This document shows, piece after piece, positions 1 to 7,845 of a DNA stretch of 54,067 bases; position 1 is the first letter of the stretch, and each line of letters opens with the position of its first letter. Below the pieces are notes generated by a model. The model searched no databases. It was not told the DNA's origin and worked only from the letters and a program-made list of their open reading frames with translations. The position numbers and the translations under genes are program-made. The stretch is taken from NCBI GenBank assembly GCA_022705425.1, contig JAKJEM010000005.1, positions 59,601 through 113,667 on the forward strand, in the 5' to 3' direction. Source of the DNA: Planctomycetota bacterium (GTDB lineage: Bacteria; Planctomycetota; Brocadiia; CAIUPP01).

Positions 1-1
1 C

Positions 2-694
2 GACCCGCCGGTCTTCTTTGCCACAGCCCTTCGTCTGCAACTGGAGCGGCACGGCGTCGCTGTGCGCGGCGTCGCCCGCCTGGTCGAAGACGGCGAGAAG
101 CTCCCGCCCGATGCCCGCGCGCTCTTTGAGTGCCGCTCGAAGCTGGCGGACGCCGTCGCCGTCGCCAATCGCCGCAGCCAGAATCTCTACGCCGAGCAGG
201 TCCTCAAGACGCTTGGAGCCGTCCGCTACGGCAAGGGGACCTTCGAGAACGGGCTCGCCGCCGTGCGCGAGTTCACGCGCGCCGCCCGAATGCCCGAGGC
301 GGCCATCGTCACCACCGACGGCTGCGGCCTGTCGCCGGGCAACCAGGCCACCCCCCAGGCGCTCAGCGCCCTGCTCGAGATCATGCACCGCAGCGCCCTG
401 CGCGAGGTCTTCGCCGGTTCGCTGGCCGTCAACGGCGATGCGGAGACCACCCTGCGCGGACGCATGACGGACAAGCCCATGCTCGGACGCATCCGCGCCA
501 AGACCGGCACGATCAAGAGCAACGGCATCAGCGCCCTGAGCGGTTATGCCGAGGCGACCGACGGAGAGACCTACGCCTTCTCCGTCTGCGTCAACGGCGC
601 CCGACCGGAACGTTTTGCCGAAGCCCGCGCCCTGGAGGACGCCGTCTGTTACGCCATTGTCGGCCTCGCCCGCGAGGCCCCCCGCCCCCGATAG
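2..694 (+). CDS. D-alanyl-D-alanine carboxypeptidase/endopeptidase, PBP4 (S13) family, 5'-truncated by window edge
   Basis: The reading frame is already open at the left edge, so this is the last 230 residues of a longer protein. An SxN motif (SQN in RRSQNLYAEQVL) is followed by a KTG triad (AKTGTIKSN), in the order and context of S13 (PBP4/DacB) penicillin-binding proteins. The SxxK serine motif would lie upstream, outside the window. Such enzymes trim or cleave D-Ala peptides of peptidoglycan in the periplasm. The ending after the KTG region (SGYAEATDGETYAFSVCVNG) is typical of the family. The stop lies 11 bp before the next gene, whose ribosome-binding site overlaps the end of this one, so the two are probably co-transcribed. 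Confidence 0.85.
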   Translation, partial: DPPVFFATALRLQLERHGVAVRGVARLVEDGEKLPPDARALFECRSKLADAVAVANRRSQNLYAEQVLKTLGAVRYGKGTFENGLAAVREFTRAARMPEAAIVTTDGCGLSPGNQATPQALSALLEIMHRSALREVFAGSLAVNGDAETTLRGRMTDKPMLGRIRAKTGTIKSNGISALSGYAEATDGETYAFSVCVNGARPERFAEARALEDAVCYAIVGLAREAPRPR

Positions 695-705
695 GAGGAA
701 CCGCC

Positions 706-1524
706 GTGAGCTACATCACCGTCCGCGCCCGAACGCTCGCTGAAACGTGGGAACAGGCCGTGCTCCAGTGCTGGGAGACGGGCGACCGCATCCGCACGGA
801 GTACGACAAGCCCGGCGATCCCGAAAGCCGTGATTGCACCCTGATGGCCGTCGTCGAGGACCCCCTTGCCGAGCCGCGCATTCACAAGGCCTTTCCCGGC
901 TCCATCGAGTACCTCGAAATCTACCGCCAGGAGGTTGTCCTGGGAATCCACGATCATTGGGTGAACCCGAAGGAGGGCAAGTGGTCCTACACCTATCATC
1001 AGCGCCTCTTCGCCTATGACCTGTACGACGCCCAGGGGCGCAAGCGCGTCGTGGACCAGTTCCAGTACATCATCGAGAAGCTGGCCGAAGCGCCCCACTC
1101 CCGCCGCGCGCAGGCCATCACCTGGAAGCCCGACGTGGACCCCGCGGTGGACGATCCGGCCTGCCTTCAGCGCCTCTGGTTCCGCATCTTCGGCGACGAG
1201 GTGCGGATGAACGTCCACATGCGCTCCAACGACGGGTACAAGGCCACCTTCATGAACATGTGGGCCTTCGCCGACCTCCAGCGCCTGGTGACCGAGGAGG
1301 TCGGAAAGCGCCTGGGCCGCGCGCTGCGCCCCGGCCCCTATGCGCACATCGTGGACAGCTTCCACATCTACGGCTCCTATTTCAAGGAGTTCGAGGGCTT
1401 CCTCAAGTCCGTGCGCTCCCGGCCCTTCGCCGAGCGCACCTGGGACAGCACGTCGGAGATGGTGCAGAGCGCCCTGGATTCCGGCCGCGCGCAAGTCGAA
1501 GCGGAGAAGAAGGCCGGGAAATGA
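706..1524 (+). CDS. thymidylate synthase superfamily protein
   Basis: A 272-residue protein close in length to ThyA (about 264). The start is a GTG at 706 with AGGAGG 6-7 bases upstream. The central region follows the ThyA pattern: a double arginine (R133-R134 in SRRAQAITW), a catalytic cysteine (C153 in DPACLQ), an RSxD phosphate-binding motif (MRSND), an asparagine at the position that reads the pyrimidine (N184 in ATFMNMWAF), and a DxxxIY motif (DSFHIYGSY). Asn rather than Asp at that position is associated with dUMP specificity in ThyA, whereas dCMP hydroxymethylases carry Asp. The His usually following the cysteine is Leu here, and the N-terminus is divergent. Likely role: methylation or hydroxymethylation of dUMP. 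Bona fide ThyA activity is inferred. Confidence 0.75.
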   Translation: MSYITVRARTLAETWEQAVLQCWETGDRIRTEYDKPGDPESRDCTLMAVVEDPLAEPRIHKAFPGSIEYLEIYRQEVVLGIHDHWVNPKEGKWSYTYHQRLFAYDLYDAQGRKRVVDQFQYIIEKLAEAPHSRRAQAITWKPDVDPAVDDPACLQRLWFRIFGDEVRMNVHMRSNDGYKATFMNMWAFADLQRLVTEEVGKRLGRALRPGPYAHIVDSFHIYGSYFKEFEGFLKSVRSRPFAERTWDSTSEMVQSALDSGRAQVEAEKKAGK

Positions 1525-1615
1525 CTCCCCGCCTTCCGCCGCATGGCATCGCCGGAGGCGGGTCGCGCCCGGAGCGCGGCCGCCCTGCCGGCAGGTTCTT
1601 TCGAGGAGAGTCGTC

Positions 1616-2269
1616 ATGGCGACCTTTCCCGTAAAGCACGGGCAGAAGTTCCTCTTCATCGGCGACAGCATCACCGACTGCGGGCGACGCGCCGCTGAGC
1701 GCCCCTACGGCAGCGGATACGTCTCGCTCTTCATCGAGCTTCAGCGCGCCTGGTTCCCCGAGCGCCGCATCGCCTACGTCAACATGGGCATCGGCGGCCA
1801 CACCGTCCTCGACCTGCGCAACCGCTGGGCCGACGACGTCCTGCGCGAGAAGCCCGACTGGCTCTCCATCAAGATCGGCATCAACGACTGCCACCGCTTC
1901 CTCAACGCCCAGGCCCCCCAGCACGGGCCCGAGAAGTTCCGCGAGGACTACGACGCCATCCTGGCCGCCGCGCAGAAGGCCCTGGGGTGCCCCGTCATCC
2001 TGATTGACCCCTTCTACATCTCGACCGACGCCACCGGACTCGGCGCGCGCTCGCAGGTTCTCAAGCTCCTTCCGCAGTACATCGAGATCGTCCACGACCT
2101 CTCGAAGAAGTACAAGACGCGCCTCGTCCGCACACACGACCTCTACCAGCGCCACCTGAAGTTCGTCGGCCCGGACTTCTTCTGCCCGGAGCCGGTGCAT
2201 CCCTTCCGCAGCGGCCACCTGCTCATGGCGCTCGAGGTGATGAAGGCGCTCGGCGTGGACATCCGCTGA
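1616..2269 (+). CDS. SGNH/GDSL-family hydrolase (esterase or acetyl-hydrolase-like)
   Basis: A 217-residue protein with the full SGNH signature. Block I is GDSITD with nucleophile Ser18, block II has the glycine in GIGG, block III is GIND, and the His of block V is in EPVHPFRSGH. The length and single-domain layout match bacterial GDSL lipases/acylhydrolases such as carbohydrate esterases. No signal peptide is visible, so it is predicted cytoplasmic. The ATG at 1616 has AGGAGAG 6 bases upstream. It sits 91 bp after the thymidylate-synthase-like gene and may share its transcript. The natural substrate cannot be read from the sequence; sugar O-acetyl groups or short-chain esters are the usual family substrates. 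Confidence 0.85.
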   Translation: MATFPVKHGQKFLFIGDSITDCGRRAAERPYGSGYVSLFIELQRAWFPERRIAYVNMGIGGHTVLDLRNRWADDVLREKPDWLSIKIGINDCHRFLNAQAPQHGPEKFREDYDAILAAAQKALGCPVILIDPFYISTDATGLGARSQVLKLLPQYIEIVHDLSKKYKTRLVRTHDLYQRHLKFVGPDFFCPEPVHPFRSGHLLMALEVMKALGVDIR

Positions 2270-2280
2270 GCGGCATCGCC

Positions 2281-2313
2281 GCGCCGCGCGGGGCGCCCCC
2301 CCCCGCGCGGCGC
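2281..2313 (+). terminator. Strong GC hairpin 3' of the SGNH gene (possible terminator)
   Basis: The arms at 2281-2293 and 2301-2313 are perfectly complementary over 13 bp, all G/C, around a 7-base C-rich loop. The hairpin begins 12 bases after the stop codon of the SGNH hydrolase gene. No T-run follows on either strand, so it is not a classical intrinsic terminator, but it could act as a pause or 3'-end stabilising structure. Confidence 0.4.
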
Positions 2314-2343
2314 ACGGTCTCGCCGACCGGTCCCGGAGGTTCC

Positions 2344-2451
2344 ATGACGCCCCGCGAGAGACTCTGCGCCGCGCTGTCCGGCGGACGGCCGGATCGCCCG
2401 CCCTTCTTTCCCTGCATCGCCGCCGATCACGCCTGCAAGGCCGGCGGTTAG
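2344..2451 (+). pseudogene. Stub of a uroporphyrinogen-decarboxylase-family (MtaA/CmuA-like) gene
   Basis: An ATG preceded by GGAGG opens a 35-codon frame beginning MTPRERLCAALSGGRPDRPP and ending at a TAG at 2449-2451. This beginning closely resembles the conserved N-terminus of uroporphyrinogen-decarboxylase-family methyltransferases (MTPRERxxAALxGxxPDRxP), which normally run to about 330-370 residues. Everything after residue 35 is missing. The stop overlaps the stop codon of the convergent MFS gene (2448-2450), so the stub ends exactly where the neighbour ends. This looks like the relic of a deletion or inversion rather than a functional small protein. Recognition is from the N-terminal motif only. 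Confidence 0.55.
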
Positions 2452-3746
2452 CCTTCCTTCGCCGCCGTCGTCGGTCGGTCATCGCCCTTCGGCAGCCAGA
2501 GCAGGACCGCCGCCGAGAGCGCCACGCCCAGGCCGCTGACCAGGAAGGGCAGGTTGATCCCGGCCAGGAAGGGCAAGGCCTCCGCCACCGGGCCGAGGCA
2601 AAGCTCCCGCAGGGCCCCCGCCACAAAGGGCGCCGGCACGCTCCCCAGCGCGCCCAGCGCCGTCACGACAACGACATCTTCCCCCCGCGAGGCGGCGCGG
2701 CTGTGCCGCTGGATCAGCACCTGCTGAATCGGCAGCCACAGCCCCATGCCCATGAAATCGTGGGCCAGCCAGACGCCCACCACCGTCCACAGCGCCGGCA
2801 ACGCCAGCCCCGCCACGCGATATTCCCCCGCCGGCATGAAAGCCGGCGCCGCCAGGAAGACGCCCTCCGAGACGAGGAAGAGCATGAACCACATCCGCAA
2901 CCGCCGCCGGAAGACGTGGCCGAGGAAGAGGAGCGTGATCGCCGAGCTGAGCCGATGCAGCGCGCCGATGGTGAAAATCTGCGTGTCGCTTGCGCCGTAC
3001 TTCTCCTGAAAGAACAACTGCAATGCGAAGCAGTGGCTGATCGTGATGCCCAGGGAGAAGATAAAGCCCGAAAGGGCCAGAACCCACATCGGGCGCGTCA
3101 GGTCCAGCCGCAGCAGGTCGCGCCACGACAGGGCCGGACGGGCCGCCTCCGGACGCAGCGGCTCACGATAGAAGAGGGCGAAGAGCGCTCCCGACAGGAG
3201 CAGCAGGCCCGCCGCCCCCGCGATGAACCACGCCGTCGGCGACCGGACCCCCACCTTCAGCAGCGCCCCCAGCAGGGCCGCCGCCGCCAGGAGCCCGACG
3301 AAGTGGAAGAGGAACTCGACGCCGCGCGTCTTGCTGAAGATCTTCTGGAACCGCTTGGGCCAGGATTCATAGAGCAGCACCGAGTGCATCGCCTCGCGCA
3401 GCCGCGCAGTGGGGTCGGTAATGCTCTTGAGAACCCCCTGAGCCCAGGCGTTCGCCGAGAGGGGCGTCGCCAGCGTGGCCGCCCCCGCGACAAGAAGGGA
3501 ACCGACATACACCGTCTTGCGCCCGACGCGGTCCGACCAGGCCCCGAACCAGATGCGGATGACGAAGGTCGCCACCGCCCCTCCGCCGTAAATCCACCCC
3601 ATCGTCCGCCAGGAAAGCTTCGCATCCTTCAGGAACAGCGGCAGCGCCACCTCGTACACCGCCCCACCCAGGCCGATCAGGGTGGACACGGCGAAGAGCA
3701 CGATCAAGTTGCGGCGCGGCGCCGCATCGGGTTCCTGGGGCGTCAC
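2448..3746 (-). CDS. Major facilitator superfamily transporter
   Basis: A 432-residue polytopic membrane protein with about twelve hydrophobic segments. The first begins around residue 13 (NLIVLFAVSTLIGLGGAVYE). The MFS loop 2-3 signature appears as GAWSDRVGRK around residues 67-76. A long central loop around residues 110-140 separates the halves (it contains SITDPTARLREAMHS). The start is a GTG at 3744-3746 with GGAG upstream. MFS proteins are inner-membrane secondary carriers of sugars, drugs or small metabolites; no substrate signature is recognised. It converges with the truncated uroporphyrinogen-decarboxylase-like stub, sharing stop-codon bases, and stands 42 bp downstream of rsmD on the same strand, so it could be the tail of that operon. 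Confidence 0.85.
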   Translation of the reverse strand: MTPQEPDAAPRRNLIVLFAVSTLIGLGGAVYEVALPLFLKDAKLSWRTMGWIYGGGAVATFVIRIWFGAWSDRVGRKTVYVGSLLVAGAATLATPLSANAWAQGVLKSITDPTARLREAMHSVLLYESWPKRFQKIFSKTRGVEFLFHFVGLLAAAALLGALLKVGVRSPTAWFIAGAAGLLLLSGALFALFYREPLRPEAARPALSWRDLLRLDLTRPMWVLALSGFIFSLGITISHCFALQLFFQEKYGASDTQIFTIGALHRLSSAITLLFLGHVFRRRLRMWFMLFLVSEGVFLAAPAFMPAGEYRVAGLALPALWTVVGVWLAHDFMGMGLWLPIQQVLIQRHSRAASRGEDVVVVTALGALGSVPAPFVAGALRELCLGPVAEALPFLAGINLPFLVSGLGVALSAAVLLWLPKGDDRPTTAAKEG

Positions 3747-3788
3747 GGACGGCTCCGGAGAAAGGTGGGTACCGGCGACAGGCCGGGA

Positions 3789-4373
3789 TTATACTCCGGC
3801 GCGGCGGTAGAAGGACAGGGCATTGCGCCCGTATTCCCGCCGGTCTTCGAGCCGGAGCGCGCGCGTCGTCTCCGGCAGCGCGTCGCGCTCGTCCGACTGC
3901 ACGATGAGGACTCCCGTCGGCTTGAGCGCGCCCCCTTCCGCCAACCGGTCCGCCAGGTCCAGCAGCGCCGCCTTGTCGGAGGGGTGGCGGAACATCGGGA
4001 AGGGCGGCCCGAGGTAGATTACGTCGAAGCTCTCCCCATTCCGGGCGCACCAGTCCGGCGCGCGGAAGGCGTCCTGCGCCAGGACGCGGGCATTTTCGGC
4101 CAGGCGCGCGCGTTCGAGGTTCTTCTCCAGGAAGCTCGTGTGCCGGGGGCTGAGTTCAAAGAAGACGGCGCGCGCCGCTCCGCGACTGAGCGCCTCGATC
4201 CCCACCGTTCCCGCGCCGGCAAAGAGGTCCAGCACGGCGGCCTCGGGCACGTCGTCGCGCAGGATGTTGAAGAGCGCCGCGCGCGCCATCTCCGGCGCGG
4301 GTCGCACGTCGAGCCCCGGCGGGCATTCCAGCCGCGTCCCGCGCGCCGTTCCGGCGATCACACGCATACTCAT
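3789..4373 (-). CDS. rsmD: 16S rRNA (guanine(966)-N(2))-methyltransferase RsmD
   Basis: A 194-residue protein of normal RsmD length. It begins MRVIAGTARG (family: MRIIxGxxRG) and has the SAM-binding motif LDLFAGAGTVGIEAL around residues 47-61. RsmD methylates G966 of 16S rRNA in the 30S subunit. The catalytic (D/N)PP(Y/F) motif reads GPPF here (VIYLGPPF), with Gly (codon GGG) in place of the usual Asp. This could alter or abolish activity, or the protein may be a divergent homologue. The start ATG at 4371-4373 overlaps the stop of the upstream HlyD-like gene (ATGA), indicating translational coupling and membership of the exopolysaccharide operon. Confidence 0.88.
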   Translation of the reverse strand: MSMRVIAGTARGTRLECPPGLDVRPAPEMARAALFNILRDDVPEAAVLDLFAGAGTVGIEALSRGAARAVFFELSPRHTSFLEKNLERARLAENARVLAQDAFRAPDWCARNGESFDVIYLGPPFPMFRHPSDKAALLDLADRLAEGGALKPTGVLIVQSDERDALPETTRALRLEDRREYGRNALSFYRRAGV

Positions 4374-5467
4374 GGCAGTATCGGCGCTCCGGTCTTGGGA
4401 TCACGGGGATAGGCGTCGCGGTAGAAGCGCACCGTCACCGGCAGTCCGCTCACCCCGCGCGTGGGCGGCAACGGGTCTATCGCCTTCACCCTGACCGCCA
4501 GCGACAGCCGGCGGAAACCCAGCGGATCGGGCACGTCCGAAGGCGCCCGCGCGGCGAACTGCTCGATGCCCATCACCACGCCGCGCAGCGCCGTTCCGTC
4601 CGGAAAGAGAATCTTTGCCTTGTGCCCCTCCGTAGCGTAGTTCACATGACGCGGATCGAGGTAGGCCGTCACTTCGGCGTCCTCGTGAAGCGTCATGGCC
4701 AAGAGCGCCACGCCGCGCGTCACGCGGTCGCCCGCGCGCGCGAAGACGTCAAGCACCTCGCCCCTTCGGGGGGCGTAGTACCGCCGCCCGTCATAGAGGT
4801 TCTGCTGGAGCTGCAAACGGCTGGTGGCGCCCTGGCCGAAGGCTTCCTGATTCTCGAAGGTGACCGTGCCCGGTGTGCCGTTGCGCGCCGCCGCCGCGCC
4901 GCCGCCGGCCAGTCCGGCCAGCTCCTTCTCCAGACGCGACTGGTAGTCCAGGGCCGAAAGCCACATCGTCCAGGCCTGTTCCACCTCGCCGGCCGTGGCC
5001 GCGCCGGACTCGCGGAGCTGCTGCATCTTCTCCATGCGCTCGCGCTGGAAGTCCACGCGCAGCCGCGCGCGCTCGAGCTCTCCTTGCAGCGCCTGCGACA
5101 TGGCGCGCTCCTGCGCCGTGGCCCCCTCGGCGCTTGCCGGTGAGCGCGCCGGGTCGCGCGCCACCTGCAGCAGTTCCTGGCCCGCCGTCACGCGCGTGCC
5201 CGGCGTGACCGACAGCTTCTCGACCAACCCGTCGTCGGCAGCGCGGATGCTGATGAAGATCGGCGGCGTGACGATCCCCTTCGCCTTGACGATCACGCTC
5301 TCGATGATGAAGTTGACAAGGAAGTAGATCAACGGACTGGCCACCAGCAGGATGAGCAGATACCAGCGCAGCCGCGGCACAGTGCGGCGCGACGGTGCGT
5401 AGTGGACGCGCATCCCGTCCACGACGTCCGGATCCTTCTTGACCAGCGGATTGAAGCGAACCTTCAT
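4370..5467 (-). CDS. HlyD/Alg44-like periplasmic adaptor of the exopolysaccharide operon
   Basis: A 365-residue protein with one membrane segment (about residues 35-55, WYLLILLVASPLIYFLVNF) and a short cytoplasmic N-terminus. The periplasmic part has a split biotinyl-lipoyl fold: a first half at about 60-100 (ADDGLVEKLSVTPGTRV), a coiled-coil hairpin at about 110-185 rich in ELERAR/QRERM heptads, and a second half near 235-265 (APRRGEVLDVFARAGDRV). A beta-barrel region with a strand near AKILFPDG follows. This is the layout of membrane-fusion proteins and of the periplasmic part of Alg44, but there is no PilZ domain. It presumably bridges the inner-membrane glycosyltransferase to the TolC-like protein encoded just upstream. 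Its ATG at 5465-5467 overlaps that gene's stop (ATGA). Confidence 0.8.
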   Translation of the reverse strand: MKVRFNPLVKKDPDVVDGMRVHYAPSRRTVPRLRWYLLILLVASPLIYFLVNFIIESVIVKAKGIVTPPIFISIRAADDGLVEKLSVTPGTRVTAGQELLQVARDPARSPASAEGATAQERAMSQALQGELERARLRVDFQRERMEKMQQLRESGAATAGEVEQAWTMWLSALDYQSRLEKELAGLAGGGAAAARNGTPGTVTFENQEAFGQGATSRLQLQQNLYDGRRYYAPRRGEVLDVFARAGDRVTRGVALLAMTLHEDAEVTAYLDPRHVNYATEGHKAKILFPDGTALRGVVMGIEQFAARAPSDVPDPLGFRRLSLAVRVKAIDPLPPTRGVSGLPVTVRFYRDAYPRDPKTGAPILP

Positions 5468-7845
5468 GGCTTGCGCTCCTCTTTCCCGGCGTTGGTGTCC
5501 GGCGCGGGATCCTTCAGCGCGCGGAGGCCTTCCCATTCCTGCGCGGCCATGCCGTCATAGTTGGCGTGCGCCCGCAGTTCGCGGTCCATGGACCACACCG
5601 TTTCATAGAACTTCGTCCGGCCCTCGAGCGCCAGACTTCCGCCCGGCCCGACGACCGACTCCGGCTCGACGCTGACCGCCACGCCGACGCGCAGATCTGG
5701 ATGCGCCTTCATGATCTCGCCGGCGATCTCCACCACGCGGCGGGGGTTGGCGACATAGACCATCAGCATCACCCGCCGCACGCCGATGCGCGCCAGGGCG
5801 TCGGCCACAGTCCCCCGCCCGAGGGGATGCAGCAGATAGCGGGGATGAATGCTCAGCGCCACCTCCCACGGGCTGAGCTGCCGGACCGCGTCGAGCGTTT
5901 CGATCAGCCCCTCCAGGAGAGCGGGTGTCCGTTCCGGCGCCGTGCTGAGCTGATTGGGTTCGAGGTCCAGGTGAAGCCCGTCGAAGGGCTGGCTCCGCAG
6001 CCGCTGGACGATATTCAGCAGGCTTTGGCGGTGCTGCGCGAGGATCCAGCTCGGTTCGCCCAGCAGCAGCTCGACGCGGAACCCCTTGCGGCGGGCCGTG
6101 GTCAGCAGCCGGGTCAGGTGCGACGCGGCCCGATCGTCCGCCGTGAAGGTCCGGATCTGGTCGCCGTCGAGCGAGAGCAGGATCGTCCGGACCCGGTTCT
6201 CGTCGAGCTCCTTCCAGATCGGGTCGTCCCCGTAGTCCTCCTTTTCCGGCCAGTCCTTGTCGGGATAGCGCGCGGCGAGTTGGCGCGTGCGGTTCAACCA
6301 GTCGCGCGTCATCCACATGTAAACGCCGATGCCGCCGGCCACCGTCTGCGCCTCGACCGGGGGCCGCGGGGCCGGAACCGGCGCCTTCGGACGCTGGAAG
6401 AGCGCATCGGCCTGAGCCCGGACGACCTCGACCGGACGCCCTTCGCCGATGCCTGCGAAGAGCGTGGACTCCAGCAGCCGCAACTGGAAGGCCGCCGGCG
6501 CGGGAGAGGCGTCATCCGCCGACGCGCGCCGGTGTTCGGGATAGACGAGGGTGTCGCCGGTGAAAGCCAGCAATTCCGCCCGCGCCAACAGGATGTCCCC
6601 CTCCGCGGTCAGGCAGTCCATGCCCGTCCGGTAATAGGCATACCGCGCCTGCTGGAGCTTCTCGAGGGTGTCCCCCTCGATGACGTTGGCGCGCAAGTAG
6701 GCCTCGCGCAGATTCTGCTCCGCCCCGAGCAGCCGGCGCTCGGCGAAGGCCAGGTTCGTCTTGCGCGATTCGACGTAGGCGAGCATCTCGACGGCCTGCG
6801 CCTGGACGCTCTGCGAGCGATGATCGAGTTCCTTGAGGAACTGGAGGTGCGCCAGGCGGCCCTCGGCCTTGCTCTCGCGGTGCGCGTCGAAGACGTCCAC
6901 CGGCGCGCGGAACTCGATGCCGAGGACGGCGCCCGCGCCGCTGCGGCCGGGATGGTTGCTGGCGCCGGTCACGGTCACGCGCACCTCCGATTCCGGGTAG
7001 CGGTGGTGCGCGTAGTACAGGGTGTCCTGCCGTCCGCCCAGCAGGGCGCGGAGCGACTCGAGCTCGGGGTGCGTCGTCGTCTGCTGGAGGATCAAGTCCA
7101 TGTCCACCGGCTCCGGCGGCAGCGTCGGCGCAAGGGGCGTGAACTCGATCAATGCCGTTCCGGCGATGCGGTTCAGGTTCATCAGGGCGGCCACGCGCGC
7201 TGCCGTGTACGTGCCCACCTCGCGGCGCGCCACGTCGAAGGAGGTCATCGCCTCGAGCCGGTCCGACTCGCGCAACAGCCCGGCCTCCGTGCGCCGTTGC
7301 AGCAGGGCGCGAACGGAGGGCTCCGCCGAGAGATAGGCCTGCGCGGCAGCGATCTGCCGGCGGCTGCTCCAGTACAGGCAGTAGCTGCGCCGAAGCTCGC
7401 GCAGGTCGTCGCGCCGCGAGAGTTCGGCGCGGTGCTGCAAGTGGCGCGCGCGGGCCTCCGCCGTGAACAGGTCCGCCCGTTCCCGAGCCCGGGAGCCGAA
7501 GAGCGGATAGAGCAGGCCGCCGTAGATCCCCGTCGTGTTGTACGAACCCTGGAAGGGGTCGTTCACCGCGCCGGTATTCGCCCCGGCAAAGGCCTTCCAG
7601 CCGCGCTCCGCGTCGAGCCGGCGCGCCGTGTGCTCCTGCGAACCGTGCTCCGCCACCGCCGCCGACACGCGCGGCGAGGCCGCCAGTCGGTCCTCGAAAT
7701 AGCGCAGGTTGAACTGCGGCACGGCGAGCACCGGCGCCTCGGCGGACGGTCCGGGGGCCGGCGCCTCCGCGCGCGCCGCCGCGCCCAGGCAGAGGAATGC
7801 CGCCGCCACCGCCGCCGCTCCAAGTCTCTGTCCGCGCCCGCTCAT
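5464..7845 (-). CDS. Fusion protein: TolC-like outer membrane channel plus TIM-barrel hydrolase-like domain
   Basis: A 793-residue exported protein. A signal peptide (residues 1-27, ending ARAEA) precedes a TolC-like helical/beta domain at about 45-450, with repeated long amphipathic helices (LFTAEARARHLQHRAELSRR, AYLRANVIEGDTLEKLQQAR) and a GGLLYPLFGS strand. After a Pro-rich linker (RPKAPVPAPRPPVEAQ) comes a TIM-barrel-like domain at about 504-790. It contains FDGLHLDLEP, resembling the catalytic strand-4 motif of GH18-like and other EPS-operon glycosidases, plus ALSIHPRY and VMLMVYVANPRR strands. In TolC both termini face the periplasm, so the barrel would sit there at the channel mouth. 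The gene overlaps its glycosyltransferase neighbour (TGATG) and its HlyD-like neighbour (ATGA). The fusion looks genuine: one uninterrupted frame, no internal start needed. The hydrolase activity is inferred. Confidence 0.75.
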   Translation of the reverse strand: MSGRGQRLGAAAVAAAFLCLGAAARAEAPAPGPSAEAPVLAVPQFNLRYFEDRLAASPRVSAAVAEHGSQEHTARRLDAERGWKAFAGANTGAVNDPFQGSYNTTGIYGGLLYPLFGSRARERADLFTAEARARHLQHRAELSRRDDLRELRRSYCLYWSSRRQIAAAQAYLSAEPSVRALLQRRTEAGLLRESDRLEAMTSFDVARREVGTYTAARVAALMNLNRIAGTALIEFTPLAPTLPPEPVDMDLILQQTTTHPELESLRALLGGRQDTLYYAHHRYPESEVRVTVTGASNHPGRSGAGAVLGIEFRAPVDVFDAHRESKAEGRLAHLQFLKELDHRSQSVQAQAVEMLAYVESRKTNLAFAERRLLGAEQNLREAYLRANVIEGDTLEKLQQARYAYYRTGMDCLTAEGDILLARAELLAFTGDTLVYPEHRRASADDASPAPAAFQLRLLESTLFAGIGEGRPVEVVRAQADALFQRPKAPVPAPRPPVEAQTVAGGIGVYMWMTRDWLNRTRQLAARYPDKDWPEKEDYGDDPIWKELDENRVRTILLSLDGDQIRTFTADDRAASHLTRLLTTARRKGFRVELLLGEPSWILAQHRQSLLNIVQRLRSQPFDGLHLDLEPNQLSTAPERTPALLEGLIETLDAVRQLSPWEVALSIHPRYLLHPLGRGTVADALARIGVRRVMLMVYVANPRRVVEIAGEIMKAHPDLRVGVAVSVEPESVVGPGGSLALEGRTKFYETVWSMDRELRAHANYDGMAAQEWEGLRALKDPAPDTNAGKEERKP

